Origin: Natrinema halophilum
Lineage (GTDB): Archaea > Halobacteriota > Halobacteria > Halobacteriales > Natrialbaceae
Assembly (NCBI RefSeq): GCF_013402815.2
Contig: NZ_CP058601.1
Coordinates: 3,286,001-3,350,000 of the forward strand
Length of the DNA stretch: 64,000 bases
Direction: 5' to 3'
The position numbers and the translations under genes are program-made. Below the pieces are notes generated by a model, which did not search any database, was not told where the DNA came from, and saw nothing but the letters and a program-made list of their open reading frames with translations. This document shows positions 18,478 through 27,509 of this stretch, in pieces. Position 1 is the stretch's first letter; every line of letters begins with the position of its first letter.

Positions 18478-19641
18478 ATGCTGGATTTCGTTCAACTCGA
18501 AGATGACTTGGACCAGGAAGAGCAAATGATCCGGGACACTGCCCGGGAATTCGTCGAGGAACACGTCAAACCCGACATCGGTGACCACTTCGAGAACGGT
18601 ACGTTTCCGAAAGAACTCATCCCCAAGATGGGCGAGCTCGGTTTCTACGCACCAAATCTCGAGGGGTACGGTTCGCCAAACGTCTCGGAGACGGCGTATG
18701 GAATCCTGATGCAGGAACTCGAGGCGGGGGATTCGGGTTTGCGCTCGATGGCGTCGGTCCAGGGCGCGCTCGTCATGTACCCCATTCATGCGTACGGGAG
18801 CGAGGAACAGAAAGAGGAGTGGCTGCCGGCGATGGGTAAGGGCGAGGCGATCGGCTGCTTTGGACTGACGGAACCCGAACACGGCTCGAATCCGTCGGCA
18901 ATGGAGACCCAGGCTGAACGCGACGGCGATGGCTACGTTTTGAACGGTTCGAAGACGTGGATCACGAACTCGCCGATCGCGGACGTCGCCATCGTCTGGG
19001 CACGCGACCGTTCGGACGACGGCAATCCGGTCCGCGGATTCCTGGTCGAGACCGACCGAGACGGCGTCACGACCAACAAGATCACCGAGAAGCTCTCGTT
19101 GCGCGCCTCGATTACGGGCGAAATCGGCCTCAACGACGTTTACGTCCCCGAAGAGAACGTCTTACCGGGCGTCTCGGGCATGAAGGGGCCGCTGTCCTGT
19201 CTTACCCAGGCTCGCTATGGGATCGCCTGGGGCGCGATCGGCGCTGCCCGCGATTGTTTCGAAGAGGCGCGTCAGTACGCACAGGACCGAGACCAGTTCG
19301 GCGGTCCGATCGGCCGATTTCAGCTCCAACAGCGAAAGCTGGCGGAGATGGGAACGCAGATCACGCTTGCGCAATTACTGGCCTACCGTCTCGCCGAACT
19401 CAAAGAGCGCGGCGACATGCGCCCCCAGCACATCTCGATGGCGAAGCGCAACAACGTCCGGATCGCCCGAAACCAGGCCCGTATCGCACGCGAGATGCTC
19501 GGCGGCAACGGAATCACGACCGACTATTCGCCGATGCGTCACATGGCCAACCTCGAGACGGTCTACACGTACGAGGGCACCCACGACATCCATACGCTCG
19601 TACTGGGTGAGGAGTTTACCGGCATCTCCGCCTATCAGTAG
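18478..19641 (+). CDS. Acyl-CoA dehydrogenase, glutaryl-CoA dehydrogenase type
   Basis: FAD enzyme of 387 residues. It resembles glutaryl-CoA dehydrogenases more than the other acyl-CoA dehydrogenases here: CFGLTEPEHGSNPSAM in the flavin-binding loop, KTWITNSPIADVAIVWARD, MLGGNGITTDYSPMRHMANLE and NTYEGTHDIH-like YTYEGTHDIHTLVLG near the C-terminus, where the Glu is the catalytic base. Glutaryl-CoA dehydrogenase oxidatively decarboxylates glutaryl-CoA to crotonyl-CoA in lysine, tryptophan and benzoyl-CoA-derived catabolism. An IclR regulator follows 170 bp downstream. A true glutaryl-CoA activity is inferred; a related substrate is possible. Confidence 0.85.
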   Translation: MLDFVQLEDDLDQEEQMIRDTAREFVEEHVKPDIGDHFENGTFPKELIPKMGELGFYAPNLEGYGSPNVSETAYGILMQELEAGDSGLRSMASVQGALVMYPIHAYGSEEQKEEWLPAMGKGEAIGCFGLTEPEHGSNPSAMETQAERDGDGYVLNGSKTWITNSPIADVAIVWARDRSDDGNPVRGFLVETDRDGVTTNKITEKLSLRASITGEIGLNDVYVPEENVLPGVSGMKGPLSCLTQARYGIAWGAIGAARDCFEEARQYAQDRDQFGGPIGRFQLQQRKLAEMGTQITLAQLLAYRLAELKERGDMRPQHISMAKRNNVRIARNQARIAREMLGGNGITTDYSPMRHMANLETVYTYEGTHDIHTLVLGEEFTGISAYQ

Positions 19642-19811
19642 CAACTCGTTCATACTGACGTAGCGCTTCGATTTTTCACCCGTATTCTCCGCCGGTCTCT
19701 CCTGATTTCTGTTCGCTGCACCGGGTCCGAATTTGAGTCGGCCCGACCATCGAGTAAGACTTTCGTTTCAGTCTCCGGAACGTTGATTACGCTGTGCGGA
19801 TAGGACCTGAT

Positions 19812-20582
19812 ATGACCACGGAACAGGGTGATACTGAGGCCGACAGTATCGGCGTGTCGACGACGAGGAAGACGTTTGCCCTCCTCGAGGCGCTCAAGGA
19901 GACAGAGGGTGTCACGATCGCAGATCTTACGCAGCGAACGGATCTCCCAAAGAGTACCGTTTATCGACACTTGCAGACGCTTACCGAAGTCGGGTACGTG
20001 ATCGAACGCGACGGGCGGTACTACGTCGGGTTTCGGTTCGTCGAACTGGGTGAACAAGCCCGATCCCGGAGGATGGGATACACGGCGGCCAAACGAGCGG
20101 TGTTCGAACTCGGCCAGGAAACCGACGAACTGGCGGTCTTCGTCGTGGAGGAGGATAACGAGGCCGTCTACGTCCACCGATACGGAAGCTTGTCGAACAC
20201 GATGATCGGTCAGCGACGGCCGCTTCACTCGATGGCGTCCGGAAAGGTCATTCTCGCGGAGTGGGACGACGAGTCGGTACACGAGTACGTCCGCGACGTC
20301 GGTCTCGAGGCGTTGTCGCCGAATACGATCACGGATTCGGATGCGCTGTTCGACGAACTCGAGAGCATCCGCGAGCAGGGGTATGCGGTGAACGATCAGG
20401 AACTCATGGATGGCCTTCGCGGAGTCGCCGTTCCCGTCTACACGCCCGACGGCGACTTTCTCGGGGGGCTTGCTGCTTTCGGGCCGACCAGCCGGCTTAC
20501 CGATGCCCACGTTCACGATGACCTTCTCACCCGACTTCGGGACAAAGCAGGTGAGATCAAGGTAACGCTCGCGTACAGCTAA
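19812..20582 (+). CDS. IclR-family transcriptional regulator
   Basis: DNA-binding regulator of 256 residues. The N-terminal winged helix (about residues 15-75) carries KTFALLEALKET and LPKSTVYRHLQTLTEVGYV, with the recognition helix in STVYRHLQTL. The C-terminal IclR ligand-sensing (GAF-like) domain has the signatures RRPLHSMASGKVILA, IREQGYAVNDQELMDG and GVAVPVYTPDG. IclR regulators commonly control catabolic genes next to them and respond to pathway metabolites, so the dehydrogenase directly upstream is the likely target. ATG 19812 is used; an in-frame start 18 nt upstream is less likely. Confidence 0.9.
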   Translation: MTTEQGDTEADSIGVSTTRKTFALLEALKETEGVTIADLTQRTDLPKSTVYRHLQTLTEVGYVIERDGRYYVGFRFVELGEQARSRRMGYTAAKRAVFELGQETDELAVFVVEEDNEAVYVHRYGSLSNTMIGQRRPLHSMASGKVILAEWDDESVHEYVRDVGLEALSPNTITDSDALFDELESIREQGYAVNDQELMDGLRGVAVPVYTPDGDFLGGLAAFGPTSRLTDAHVHDDLLTRLRDKAGEIKVTLAYS

Positions 20583-21954
20583 CAGTACCCGCTGTACGCA
20601 TTCACGACCGGAACGAATTCTGTCGGACGCCCGTTCTTGATCGAACTATCGGATCGAATGGTTTTGATCGGCAGTTCACCATCCGAAACTCGGCGGCGTA
20701 GATCGATATCACCGGTCGTATGTACGGACCGCTTTCCAGTCGACGGAACCTGTTCTTCGAATGTCGAATTCGTGTCAGAAGCCCCACCTGGCGTCGTTTC
20801 CTCGAGATTGGTTTCACCGTAGCACCCCATCCGAACAATCAACCGATCAATTCGCGAGTTCGATTTCGGACCGAACGCGTTCTATCCAGAGAAACGATTC
20901 CGTCTGGTGACGAAAGCCCGTCACACATCTTCGTCGGCTGACAGGCCCTTTACCGGTGCGTCGCTAATTGGACACCGTCACCGCACCATTCCCAACTGAC
21001 GCAGGGGAATTAGACACGAAAAGTTCCCTCCCTCGGGTTGGTACCTTTCGAAATCCATAACAATCGTACTACTGTCATGGACCGAATGAAATGAGTATTC
21101 CGTCTCCATCGAAACGAGAGTATGCAAAAATATATACTTATCTTGTGTTCTGATAGCAAGGGAGTCCTGGTGATTTTTTATTTTGTCGTTCTCAGTGTAC
21201 GGTCGTCCATATCGTGTCCGGCCACCCCAGTCGTGAGAAATACGATACCGCAACCGTCTTGGTCGACGCTCCTCGGTGGTTAGACCCTACGAATAGAGCG
21301 AATGGGACCAGTCGATACCGCTCGAGAAGTTCGGTACTCGACGATATCACCTGCCGTCTTTCGGCGAGGGCTCGTTCGCTGGAAGGAAGATAGCCGCTCG
21401 AATCAGCGCAAAAGAGTGCAGACAGCGCGTCACCAGTAATCATCTAGAACTCTGTATCGACATATTACGTCTCTCGAACGCAATTAAAGAAACCCTGTTA
21501 CGTCATCGATCCATTCAAGCATCTGAAACATCTCGCCTCCGCCTGTGTAACTGAAGTCGCTCCGAACTCGAATCCGGAGATAGTGGTGGACGGTGATGCT
21601 CCTCGAAATGCTCCTCCCAATTCAGCCGCCGTCGTCACACTTCGGCCGAAGTCCGCTGGCAGAGACTACTTCCGTTCCGCTTCCGTTTTCAAACCCGCCG
21701 GCGTCAGCTCAGTTCCGGATATCGGTTCCGCCGAAACAGGTGCCGTCGGCGAACTCGGAGAGTACGGTCGGCGTCCGCTATCCAAAGACAGCATCTACCG
21801 GATTCAGGAAGAGGATGCCTGCACTTCCTCGCGAGACGGCTTTCTGCGATGTGACACTAATTATCACAGTTCACAACGGGGGGACTCGAATTCCCCCTAT
21901 AGTACTATTATATGTGGACGTCCCGGTCGACATCACCCCCGACGAGTGGAGTCG
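20583..21954. other. 1.4-kb stretch without a convincing gene
   Basis: Only short ORFs with no haloarchaeal protein character or recognisable motif. The part from 21050 to 21200 is AT-rich, with several A/T runs such as caaaaatatatac near 21125. This marks the boundary between the metabolic region and the cellulase cluster and may be decayed DNA. No tRNA, transposase fragment or repeat was recognised. Confidence 0.5.
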
Positions 21955-23790
21955 TTACGAGACCGTGATCGCCACCTCGTGGGTCGTCCCATCGCCGTTA
22001 TTCGCCGTCGCCGTTAGTCTGACGGTGTACGACCCTGCGGAGTCGTATCGGTGGGCGTTCCACCAACCCGTCGCCGTCGTCCCGTCGCCGAACTCCCACT
22101 CGAGGTCCGTGATCCACCGACCGGAACCGGACGTGTCGCGTACGCTGAACGCGATTCGTTGGTCGACGTTCGCCGACGTGGTGCTCGGATTCATCTTCGC
22201 GATCAGGTCGCCGGACGAGCCACCATCGTCCCCGCTGCCGTCGTCACCGCTGCCGTCGTCGCCGCTGCCGCCGTCACCGCTGCCGTCGTCGCCGCTGCCG
22301 CCGTCACCGCTGCCGTCGTCGCCGCCACCGCTCGAACCGCCGCCCGGCAGGTCGGCGTTTCGATGTTCGTATAGGAACTCCTGCCACCACTGCCCGGGGC
22401 GGGCCTCGTACTCCCAGATTTCCCAGGTGCTGTCTTTGCTGGTGCTATGTTTGAAGAAGGCGGGTTCGAAGGTGTGATCGAAACACCAGGCGATCGGGTG
22501 GACCGGGTAGTTCTCGATGAAGTCCTCGAACTCCGGTGCGTACTCGGAGGCCGTCCCCTCGAGGAAGGCGAAGTCGTCCTTGCCGCCGCCTTCGGCCCAG
22601 CCGAACTCGCTGAAAAACACCGGGACCTGTTCGGCGGGTTCGCCGAAGTACGTCGATAGCGGGCGGAGCGTATCGTGGGTGTAGGCGTGACCGGTGTAAC
22701 AGATGTCGTCGCCGTCGAACTCGTTGTGCGGGGCCCAGTAGGTGTACTGGCTCCACCGGGGCGAGCCGATGGTGAGGAGGTTATCCGCGTGCTCCCGGAC
22801 GGTGTCGATCCACGGCTGGGCCCGATCGACCCACATGTCCCAGTACTGTTTGCTTTCCTGTTCGACGACGTCGACGTCATCGCCGCCCTCGCCGTTTCCG
22901 CTCTGAGGCATCGCCGTCGGCGATCCCCAGTCTCCCGCGTACGGGCCGGTCGGCTCGTTATACACGTCGTAGATGACGTGCGAGCGGTCGCTGTATCGCG
23001 GCGCGACGAAGTTCCAGTACATCTCGAGCTCCTGGTCGAGTTCGGCGGCGTACTCCTCGGTGTAGCCGTCGATCTCGGACGCTTGCTCCTCGGAGTTCCA
23101 GAGGACGCCGCGTTCGCCACAGAAACCGAGGTCGTTCGGGAAGCTCTCCGTTCCACACTGGTACTCGCCGAGGTCGGACTCGTTTTGTGGCTGGTGGAAG
23201 ACCGGGAAGTGCCGGTGGTAATCGATCATCACGTAGACGCCGGCTTCCTCGGCCGCGTCCACCAGCGGGTCCATGTAGTTCGAGAAGTACGCCTCCATGT
23301 CCGATTCGTCGATTTGCCCGGGGAGCAGCGGCCCCCAGTCGTCGCCGTGGGCGGGGGAGAGGTTATTGTTCACGCCGCTGATGTCCTGTGGTTGTGTCGG
23401 CACTCGGATGATCCGGTTGTACCAGCCGCCGTCGTTCGATTCGCTCGTGTCCGTCGCCTTCTCGAAAACGTCCGACCAGTCTTTCTTCCGCCAGCGCCGC
23501 GCCAGTCGAGCCGGATCGGCGATGTTCACCCCGCGAAGAATGACCTTGTTGTCGGACTCGTCGCGGATGAGATTGCCGTCGCGGTGGAGCCACGGTGTGT
23601 CGATGCCAACCGCCGCGACCGAACCGACGATGCTTTCGGCCAGTCCGGCGGTGAGCGCGGTCGTCCCGACCGCCCGCATCACGTTCCGGCGTGAGATGGT
23701 TCCAGGACCGCCGCTGCCGTCCGAAGTCGGTCCGTCCGCATGGGTCGTTGGTTCGTCTGTTCCGTCTGCGTTGTACGTTCGTCGTGCCAT
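21955..23790 (-). CDS. Secreted GH5 endoglucanase with linker and PKD-like domain
   Basis: Extracellular glycoside hydrolase family 5 enzyme of 611 residues, probably an endo-beta-1,4-glucanase. A Tat signal (ISRRNVMRAVG, Arg pair at 34-35) directs folded export. The catalytic domain (about residues 65-480) shows RIIRVPTQPQD, DYHRHFP, the acid/base Glu279 in YDVYNEPTG, TGHAYTHDT and the nucleophile Glu395 in FFSEFGWAE, followed by AWCFDHTF. A Gly/Ser/Asp linker (about 484-526) leads to a PKD-like domain (about 529-611) with ITDLEWEFGDGTT and GWWNAHRYD. ATG 23790 is chosen to give a usual Tat N-region; an upstream ATG at 23847 is possible. It is the last gene of the minus-strand glycosidase cluster. 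Mannanase or xyloglucanase activity cannot be excluded. Confidence 0.9.
   Translation of the reverse strand: MARRTYNADGTDEPTTHADGPTSDGSGGPGTISRRNVMRAVGTTALTAGLAESIVGSVAAVGIDTPWLHRDGNLIRDESDNKVILRGVNIADPARLARRWRKKDWSDVFEKATDTSESNDGGWYNRIIRVPTQPQDISGVNNNLSPAHGDDWGPLLPGQIDESDMEAYFSNYMDPLVDAAEEAGVYVMIDYHRHFPVFHQPQNESDLGEYQCGTESFPNDLGFCGERGVLWNSEEQASEIDGYTEEYAAELDQELEMYWNFVAPRYSDRSHVIYDVYNEPTGPYAGDWGSPTAMPQSGNGEGGDDVDVVEQESKQYWDMWVDRAQPWIDTVREHADNLLTIGSPRWSQYTYWAPHNEFDGDDICYTGHAYTHDTLRPLSTYFGEPAEQVPVFFSEFGWAEGGGKDDFAFLEGTASEYAPEFEDFIENYPVHPIAWCFDHTFEPAFFKHSTSKDSTWEIWEYEARPGQWWQEFLYEHRNADLPGGGSSGGGDDGSGDGGSGDDGSGDGGSGDDGSGDDGSGDDGGSSGDLIAKMNPSTTSANVDQRIAFSVRDTSGSGRWITDLEWEFGDGTTATGWWNAHRYDSAGSYTVRLTATANNGDGTTHEVAITVS
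22209..22337 (-). repeat. Low-complexity linker repeat in the first GH5 gene
   Basis: Tandem imperfect units of about 15-30 bp encode alternating GDDGSGDGGS-type peptide (for example the unit ccgctgccgtcgtc recurs with ccgctgccgccgtca). This is a flexible extracellular linker. Slipped-strand changes in unit number are likely. Confidence 0.8.
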
Positions 23791-24021
23791 TGGTAGGTAC
23801 TCTCTATTGGTCGTGATCGTTCGAGTCGCACTGTGCCTCGTTTCCACGCGTCCGTCCTGACACTCGCGCCGGGCCCCGGGCAGGTCAGCGATCGCTGAAA
23901 CCAGGGGTGCGCTTTAGCCTGTAGATTACTACACCTGGTGGTGATGTCGCGGGGACGGTGCCATCGTAAACGCGGTGTGCGCACCAGCGGGGCAGGGCAG
24001 CGGCGAGTCAGAAGCGTGGCT

Positions 24022-26001
24022 CTAGGACACGGTAATCGTCATCTCGTAGGTCGTCTGGTCGCCGTTGTTTGCGGTCGTCGTCAGCGCCACGGTGTAGGTG
24101 CCCGGCGACTTGTACTGGTGGGCGTTCCACCAACCCGTCGCCGTCGTGCCGTCACCCAACTCCCACTCGAGATCGGTAATCCACCGGCCGACACCGGACG
24201 TGTCTTGCACGTGGAAGGTGATCCGCTCGTCTACGCTGGCGGACGTCGTACTCGGCTGAAACTTCGCGATTGGGTCGCCGGACGGCGCGTCCTCACTGCC
24301 GTCACCGCCATCACTGCCGTCACCGTCGTCACTGCCATCACCGTCGTCACTGCCATCACCGCCGTCACTGCCCTCACCGCCATCACTGCCGTCACCGCCG
24401 TCACTGCCGCCGGTCGTCGCCGTCGTCGTCGCGGCGCTCGATTCGTTGCCGGCACCATCGACTGCCGAGACCCCGATCGTGTAGCTCGTGTCCGCCGAGA
24501 GGTCGGTGATGGTCGCGCTCGTTACGTCCGCTGCGACCTGCTGCTCGACCGAGCCGTCGACGGAGACGTTGTAATGATCGAGACCGCTGCCACCGGCGTC
24601 GGTGGCGGCGTTCCAGGAGACGTCGATCGACGATTCGGTCGTCCCGTCGACCGAGAGCGACGTCGGTGCGGTCGGCGCGGTCGCATCGCCGTCGCCACCG
24701 CCACCTCCCTCGCCCGGAACGTTGTCGTCGCGCAGGTCCGAGAGCGTCGCCTTGATGAACCCGCCCATGTTCTCGCCGGTGAGGGTCGTCCACTCGCAGG
24801 GCCTGTCGGAACACAGTTCCGGTACCGGTTCCGCGTAGGGATTGCCGATCGAGTCCTGCGTGTCGTTGTCCGTAAACGCCCGATCGAACATCGCCGGCAG
24901 CCAGATCGGGTCGGCACACCAGGCCGTCCAGTGGATGGCGTCGCTTTGCTCCATCCAGTCCATAAACGGCTGGCCGTAGTCCGACGTCGTTCCCCGGAGG
25001 TAGCGGCTCCGAATGTCGCTTTGCCAGCCGAACTCTGTGACGAACATCGGGTACTCTTCGTAGACGTTGGCGACTCCGCCGCCGTTCATCGACGCGTCGT
25101 CCCAGGCCTGATCGCGGCTGACGTTGTGGCCCGGATAGATGTGATAGGTATACATGAGATTCGAGCCCTCGAAAGGCTCGACGAGCGCTCCCTCCGGACT
25201 CTGGGACCAGCTGGGCGAGCCGACCAGAACGAGATTCTCCGGCGCGTGCGATCGGATGACGTCTACCCAGGGCTGGGCGGTTTCCTTCCAGTCCCGCCAG
25301 GTGTCCGCCCAGTGGTCTTTGGCGCTCGGATCGCCCCAGATACCCGGTTCCTGTGGCTCGTTGTACAGCTCGTAGAGGACGTGGGACTGATCGGCATAGC
25401 GTGGGGCAACCACGTCCCAGAACAGCCGAATTTCGTCGTCGAGATCCGGGTCTGTCCACTTGATGTCCCGGTGACGGTGATAGTCGATGATGCAGTAGAC
25501 GCCGCGCTGGCGACAGTGCTCGACGACCGGATCGAGGTGGTCGGTCAGATAGGTCTCGAGTTGCGATTCCGTAAACGCGACCGGGGGCGGGCCCTGGCCG
25601 GGTTCGTGCTCGCCGATGTCGACCGGCTGGACTGGGAGTCGGACGACGCGTGCGTGCCAGCCCTGGTTCGCGTCGGTAACCATGTCGACGACCTGTGTGG
25701 CGGTTTTTCCGCGAGCCGGCGCGGTGACGTTGATCCGTTTCGGATCGGCGATATTGACGCCTCGGAGCGTGACCGTGTTGCCGTCCGGATCTTTCACGAG
25801 GTTGCCGTCGACGTGTAACGGCGGTGTCGAAATGCCCGACGATGCGGCGACCGTCGAACCGGTCGCGCCCGTCCCGAGTGCACCGAGGGCACCTGCGGCG
25901 ACGGACGTTCGCATGAACGAACGTCTCGACGTGTCGAGATCGGTAGCGTGTTCAGTAAGACGATGCGTATCGGTCTGATCTTCGTCGCGTGAATCTGTCA
26001 T
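24022..26001 (-). CDS. Secreted GH5 endoglucanase with FN3, linker and PKD-like domain
   Basis: Extracellular family 5 glycoside hydrolase of 659 residues. The Tat signal is SRRSFMRTSVAAG (Arg pair 26-27). The catalytic domain (about 55-430) has RVVRLPVQPVD, DYHRHRD, acid/base Glu215 in YELYNEPQE, YTYHIYPGH and nucleophile Glu323 in FVTEFGWQS. It is followed by a fibronectin type III domain (about 442-530), a Gly/Asp/Ser linker (531-573) and the shared PKD-like domain (577-659) ending in TITVS. Unlike the other two GH5 proteins it lacks their GSPRWSQ...YWAP version of the post-acid/base loop (it reads GSPSWSQSPEGAL), so its substrate cleft may differ. It is separated from the downstream GH5 gene by 231 bp. 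Confidence 0.9.
   Translation of the reverse strand: MTDSRDEDQTDTHRLTEHATDLDTSRRSFMRTSVAAGALGALGTGATGSTVAASSGISTPPLHVDGNLVKDPDGNTVTLRGVNIADPKRINVTAPARGKTATQVVDMVTDANQGWHARVVRLPVQPVDIGEHEPGQGPPPVAFTESQLETYLTDHLDPVVEHCRQRGVYCIIDYHRHRDIKWTDPDLDDEIRLFWDVVAPRYADQSHVLYELYNEPQEPGIWGDPSAKDHWADTWRDWKETAQPWVDVIRSHAPENLVLVGSPSWSQSPEGALVEPFEGSNLMYTYHIYPGHNVSRDQAWDDASMNGGGVANVYEEYPMFVTEFGWQSDIRSRYLRGTTSDYGQPFMDWMEQSDAIHWTAWCADPIWLPAMFDRAFTDNDTQDSIGNPYAEPVPELCSDRPCEWTTLTGENMGGFIKATLSDLRDDNVPGEGGGGGDGDATAPTAPTSLSVDGTTESSIDVSWNAATDAGGSGLDHYNVSVDGSVEQQVAADVTSATITDLSADTSYTIGVSAVDGAGNESSAATTTATTGGSDGGDGSDGGEGSDGGDGSDDGDGSDDGDGSDGGDGSEDAPSGDPIAKFQPSTTSASVDERITFHVQDTSGVGRWITDLEWELGDGTTATGWWNAHQYKSPGTYTVALTTTANNGDQTTYEMTITVS
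24283..24415 (-). repeat. Low-complexity linker repeat in the second GH5 gene
   Basis: Tandem units built on tcactgccgtcaccg and close variants encode the GSDGGDGSDDGD-type linker between the FN3 and PKD-like domains. Confidence 0.8.
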
Positions 26002-26483
26002 CGTTGGTTATTTTTTCAGTATCGTGTCGTCACGGTGCGTTCGTGAGTATGACTGCGGAGCAGAGACGCCAGAGCTGTTCGGACCGTCGACGCTCTCGGG
26101 TCGCTGACCCGGTCGCTCGTCGTGGTCGGTTGAGTATCGGACGCGATCCGAACCCGATGAAGGACTCAGCCAGCCGGTTGCTTCCTCTCGCGATTCAACG
26201 CGTTCGAATCCGACAGTCGTCGTGCGATCGGGTCGAATCATTATATTTCGTTCTTTCACGTGTCGGGTAGGCGCCGCCCGGAGTCGACTTTCCGGCGTGG
26301 TCGATCGCTGGAATCCACCGTTGCTCGAGACGCGAGGGTGGACCGCATTCGCGGTTCGTGAGCGAACCGCCGACGACGCCGGGTCATAGCTGCACCACAC
26401 TGCAATCTATCTTTAATAATGATCGGATATTAGATTTACCCGTCATATTCCGTCCTATTATATGCACATGTCGGAACGTGAGC
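26002..26483. other. Intergenic region with a strong hairpin
   Basis: No gene seen. A perfect inverted repeat gcggttcg-tgag-cgaaccgc occupies 26351-26370. It could terminate the regulator transcript that ends at 26484 only if that transcript continued past its stop (on the minus strand), so it is more likely a dispersed palindrome or a control site upstream of the GH5 gene at 26001. Confidence 0.5.
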
Positions 26484-27128
26484 CTACCCGAGAGACTGGA
26501 AGAGTTGTTCTTCGAGGAGTCGGTGCTGTGCGCGGCGCAATCGCGCGGATACTGACGAACACGAAATACCGAGTTCCTCGGCGATGTCGGCCTGTGTGAC
26601 GCGTTCGGACTCGTCGAAGTATCCCATCTCGTAGGCCGTCGACAGTGCTTCGAACTGAGCGTCCGTCAACTGGTCCCGTGGCTCGTTCGTTTCGGTTGCC
26701 TGACGTAATCGTAACACGGTCACGTCGATGTCGTTCGAGCGGAAGTACTCCCAGACATCGCGGAGGTACTCTCGACCCGACACGCGTGACGTGAACTGGA
26801 GACAGTCGGGACGAATGCGAGCGTCTATAATTGTCCCTTGCTTGCACAGGTCGTCAGGCGGTTCGTCGAGTGTCAGGTCCATCACGACCCAGAACAGGCC
26901 CCTGTCGTCGAGTTCGTTGATGACACCGACGTCGACCACGTTCGGAACGTCGGTGAAGGCAGCAGTGATTCGGCTCGCATCATCGCCAGTGGCCCAGACG
27001 TACCAGATTATTTCGCCCCCGTCCAGATGCCAGTTCTGGATCTCGAGCGTCGATTCAGGGACCACTGCCGCCGCCTGCGGGAGCGTGATCGGCGGCCCGT
27101 TGATCTGGTATTCGACGACGAGGCTCAT
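26484..27128 (-). CDS. Bacterio-opsin-activator-like HTH regulator (HTH_10)
   Basis: Haloarchaeal transcription regulator of 214 residues. The N-terminal part (about 1-150) is the sensory domain typical of the Bat family; the C-terminal helix-turn-helix (about 150-205) has the family signature LTDAQFEALSTAYEMGYFD, then VTQADIAEELGISCSSVSARLRRAQHRLL with the recognition helix around SSVSARLRRAQ. ATG 27128 is chosen because the family starts with the strand SLVVEYQI. It lies between glycosidase genes on the same strand, so it is the obvious candidate for a local activator of the cellulases; this is inference from position. The ligand is unknown. Confidence 0.87.
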   Translation of the reverse strand: MSLVVEYQINGPPITLPQAAAVVPESTLEIQNWHLDGGEIIWYVWATGDDASRITAAFTDVPNVVDVGVINELDDRGLFWVVMDLTLDEPPDDLCKQGTIIDARIRPDCLQFTSRVSGREYLRDVWEYFRSNDIDVTVLRLRQATETNEPRDQLTDAQFEALSTAYEMGYFDESERVTQADIAEELGISCSSVSARLRRAQHRLLEEQLFQSLG

Positions 27129-27509
27129 CGTCGTCGACCCCGTTCCATCCAGGCCGTCACCGATGACGGACAGCATGGTGTCAGTTCGGTGGACCGAGGG
27201 GGGGCAGCGGGTTGTCGTCCGTTCACGTGAGGGTTCTGGACATCACATGCATTGATACCTTGGGGCGCTGGCAGCGTCATTTCACGGCTGCCGACGACGC
27301 TGGCTGGGACTATCGTGGTCCGGACGCGGACCGATCCGGCTGCGGTAGCGAAGTTGCTTCCGGGTCGTGAGCGCCATCTGGTAACCACAGACCGGGTCTC
27401 GTGGTGTGGCGCTGGCAGCCCTGCCGGTGCACCCAGCGTGTCGAATTCTCTGGCGAGTTCCGGCGTCATAGTCGGTACGGTCTATTTCTCTCCATTCCGC
27501 TGATCGGTC
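27129..27509. other. Intergenic region upstream of the regulator
   Basis: No gene or RNA recognised. It separates the regulator from the upstream GH5 gene on the same strand and presumably contains the regulator promoter. Confidence 0.45.

Noticed and set aside
22675-25818. Long plus-strand frames across the GH5 genes
   Set aside because: Antisense to genes with complete GH5 catalytic motifs and Tat signals.
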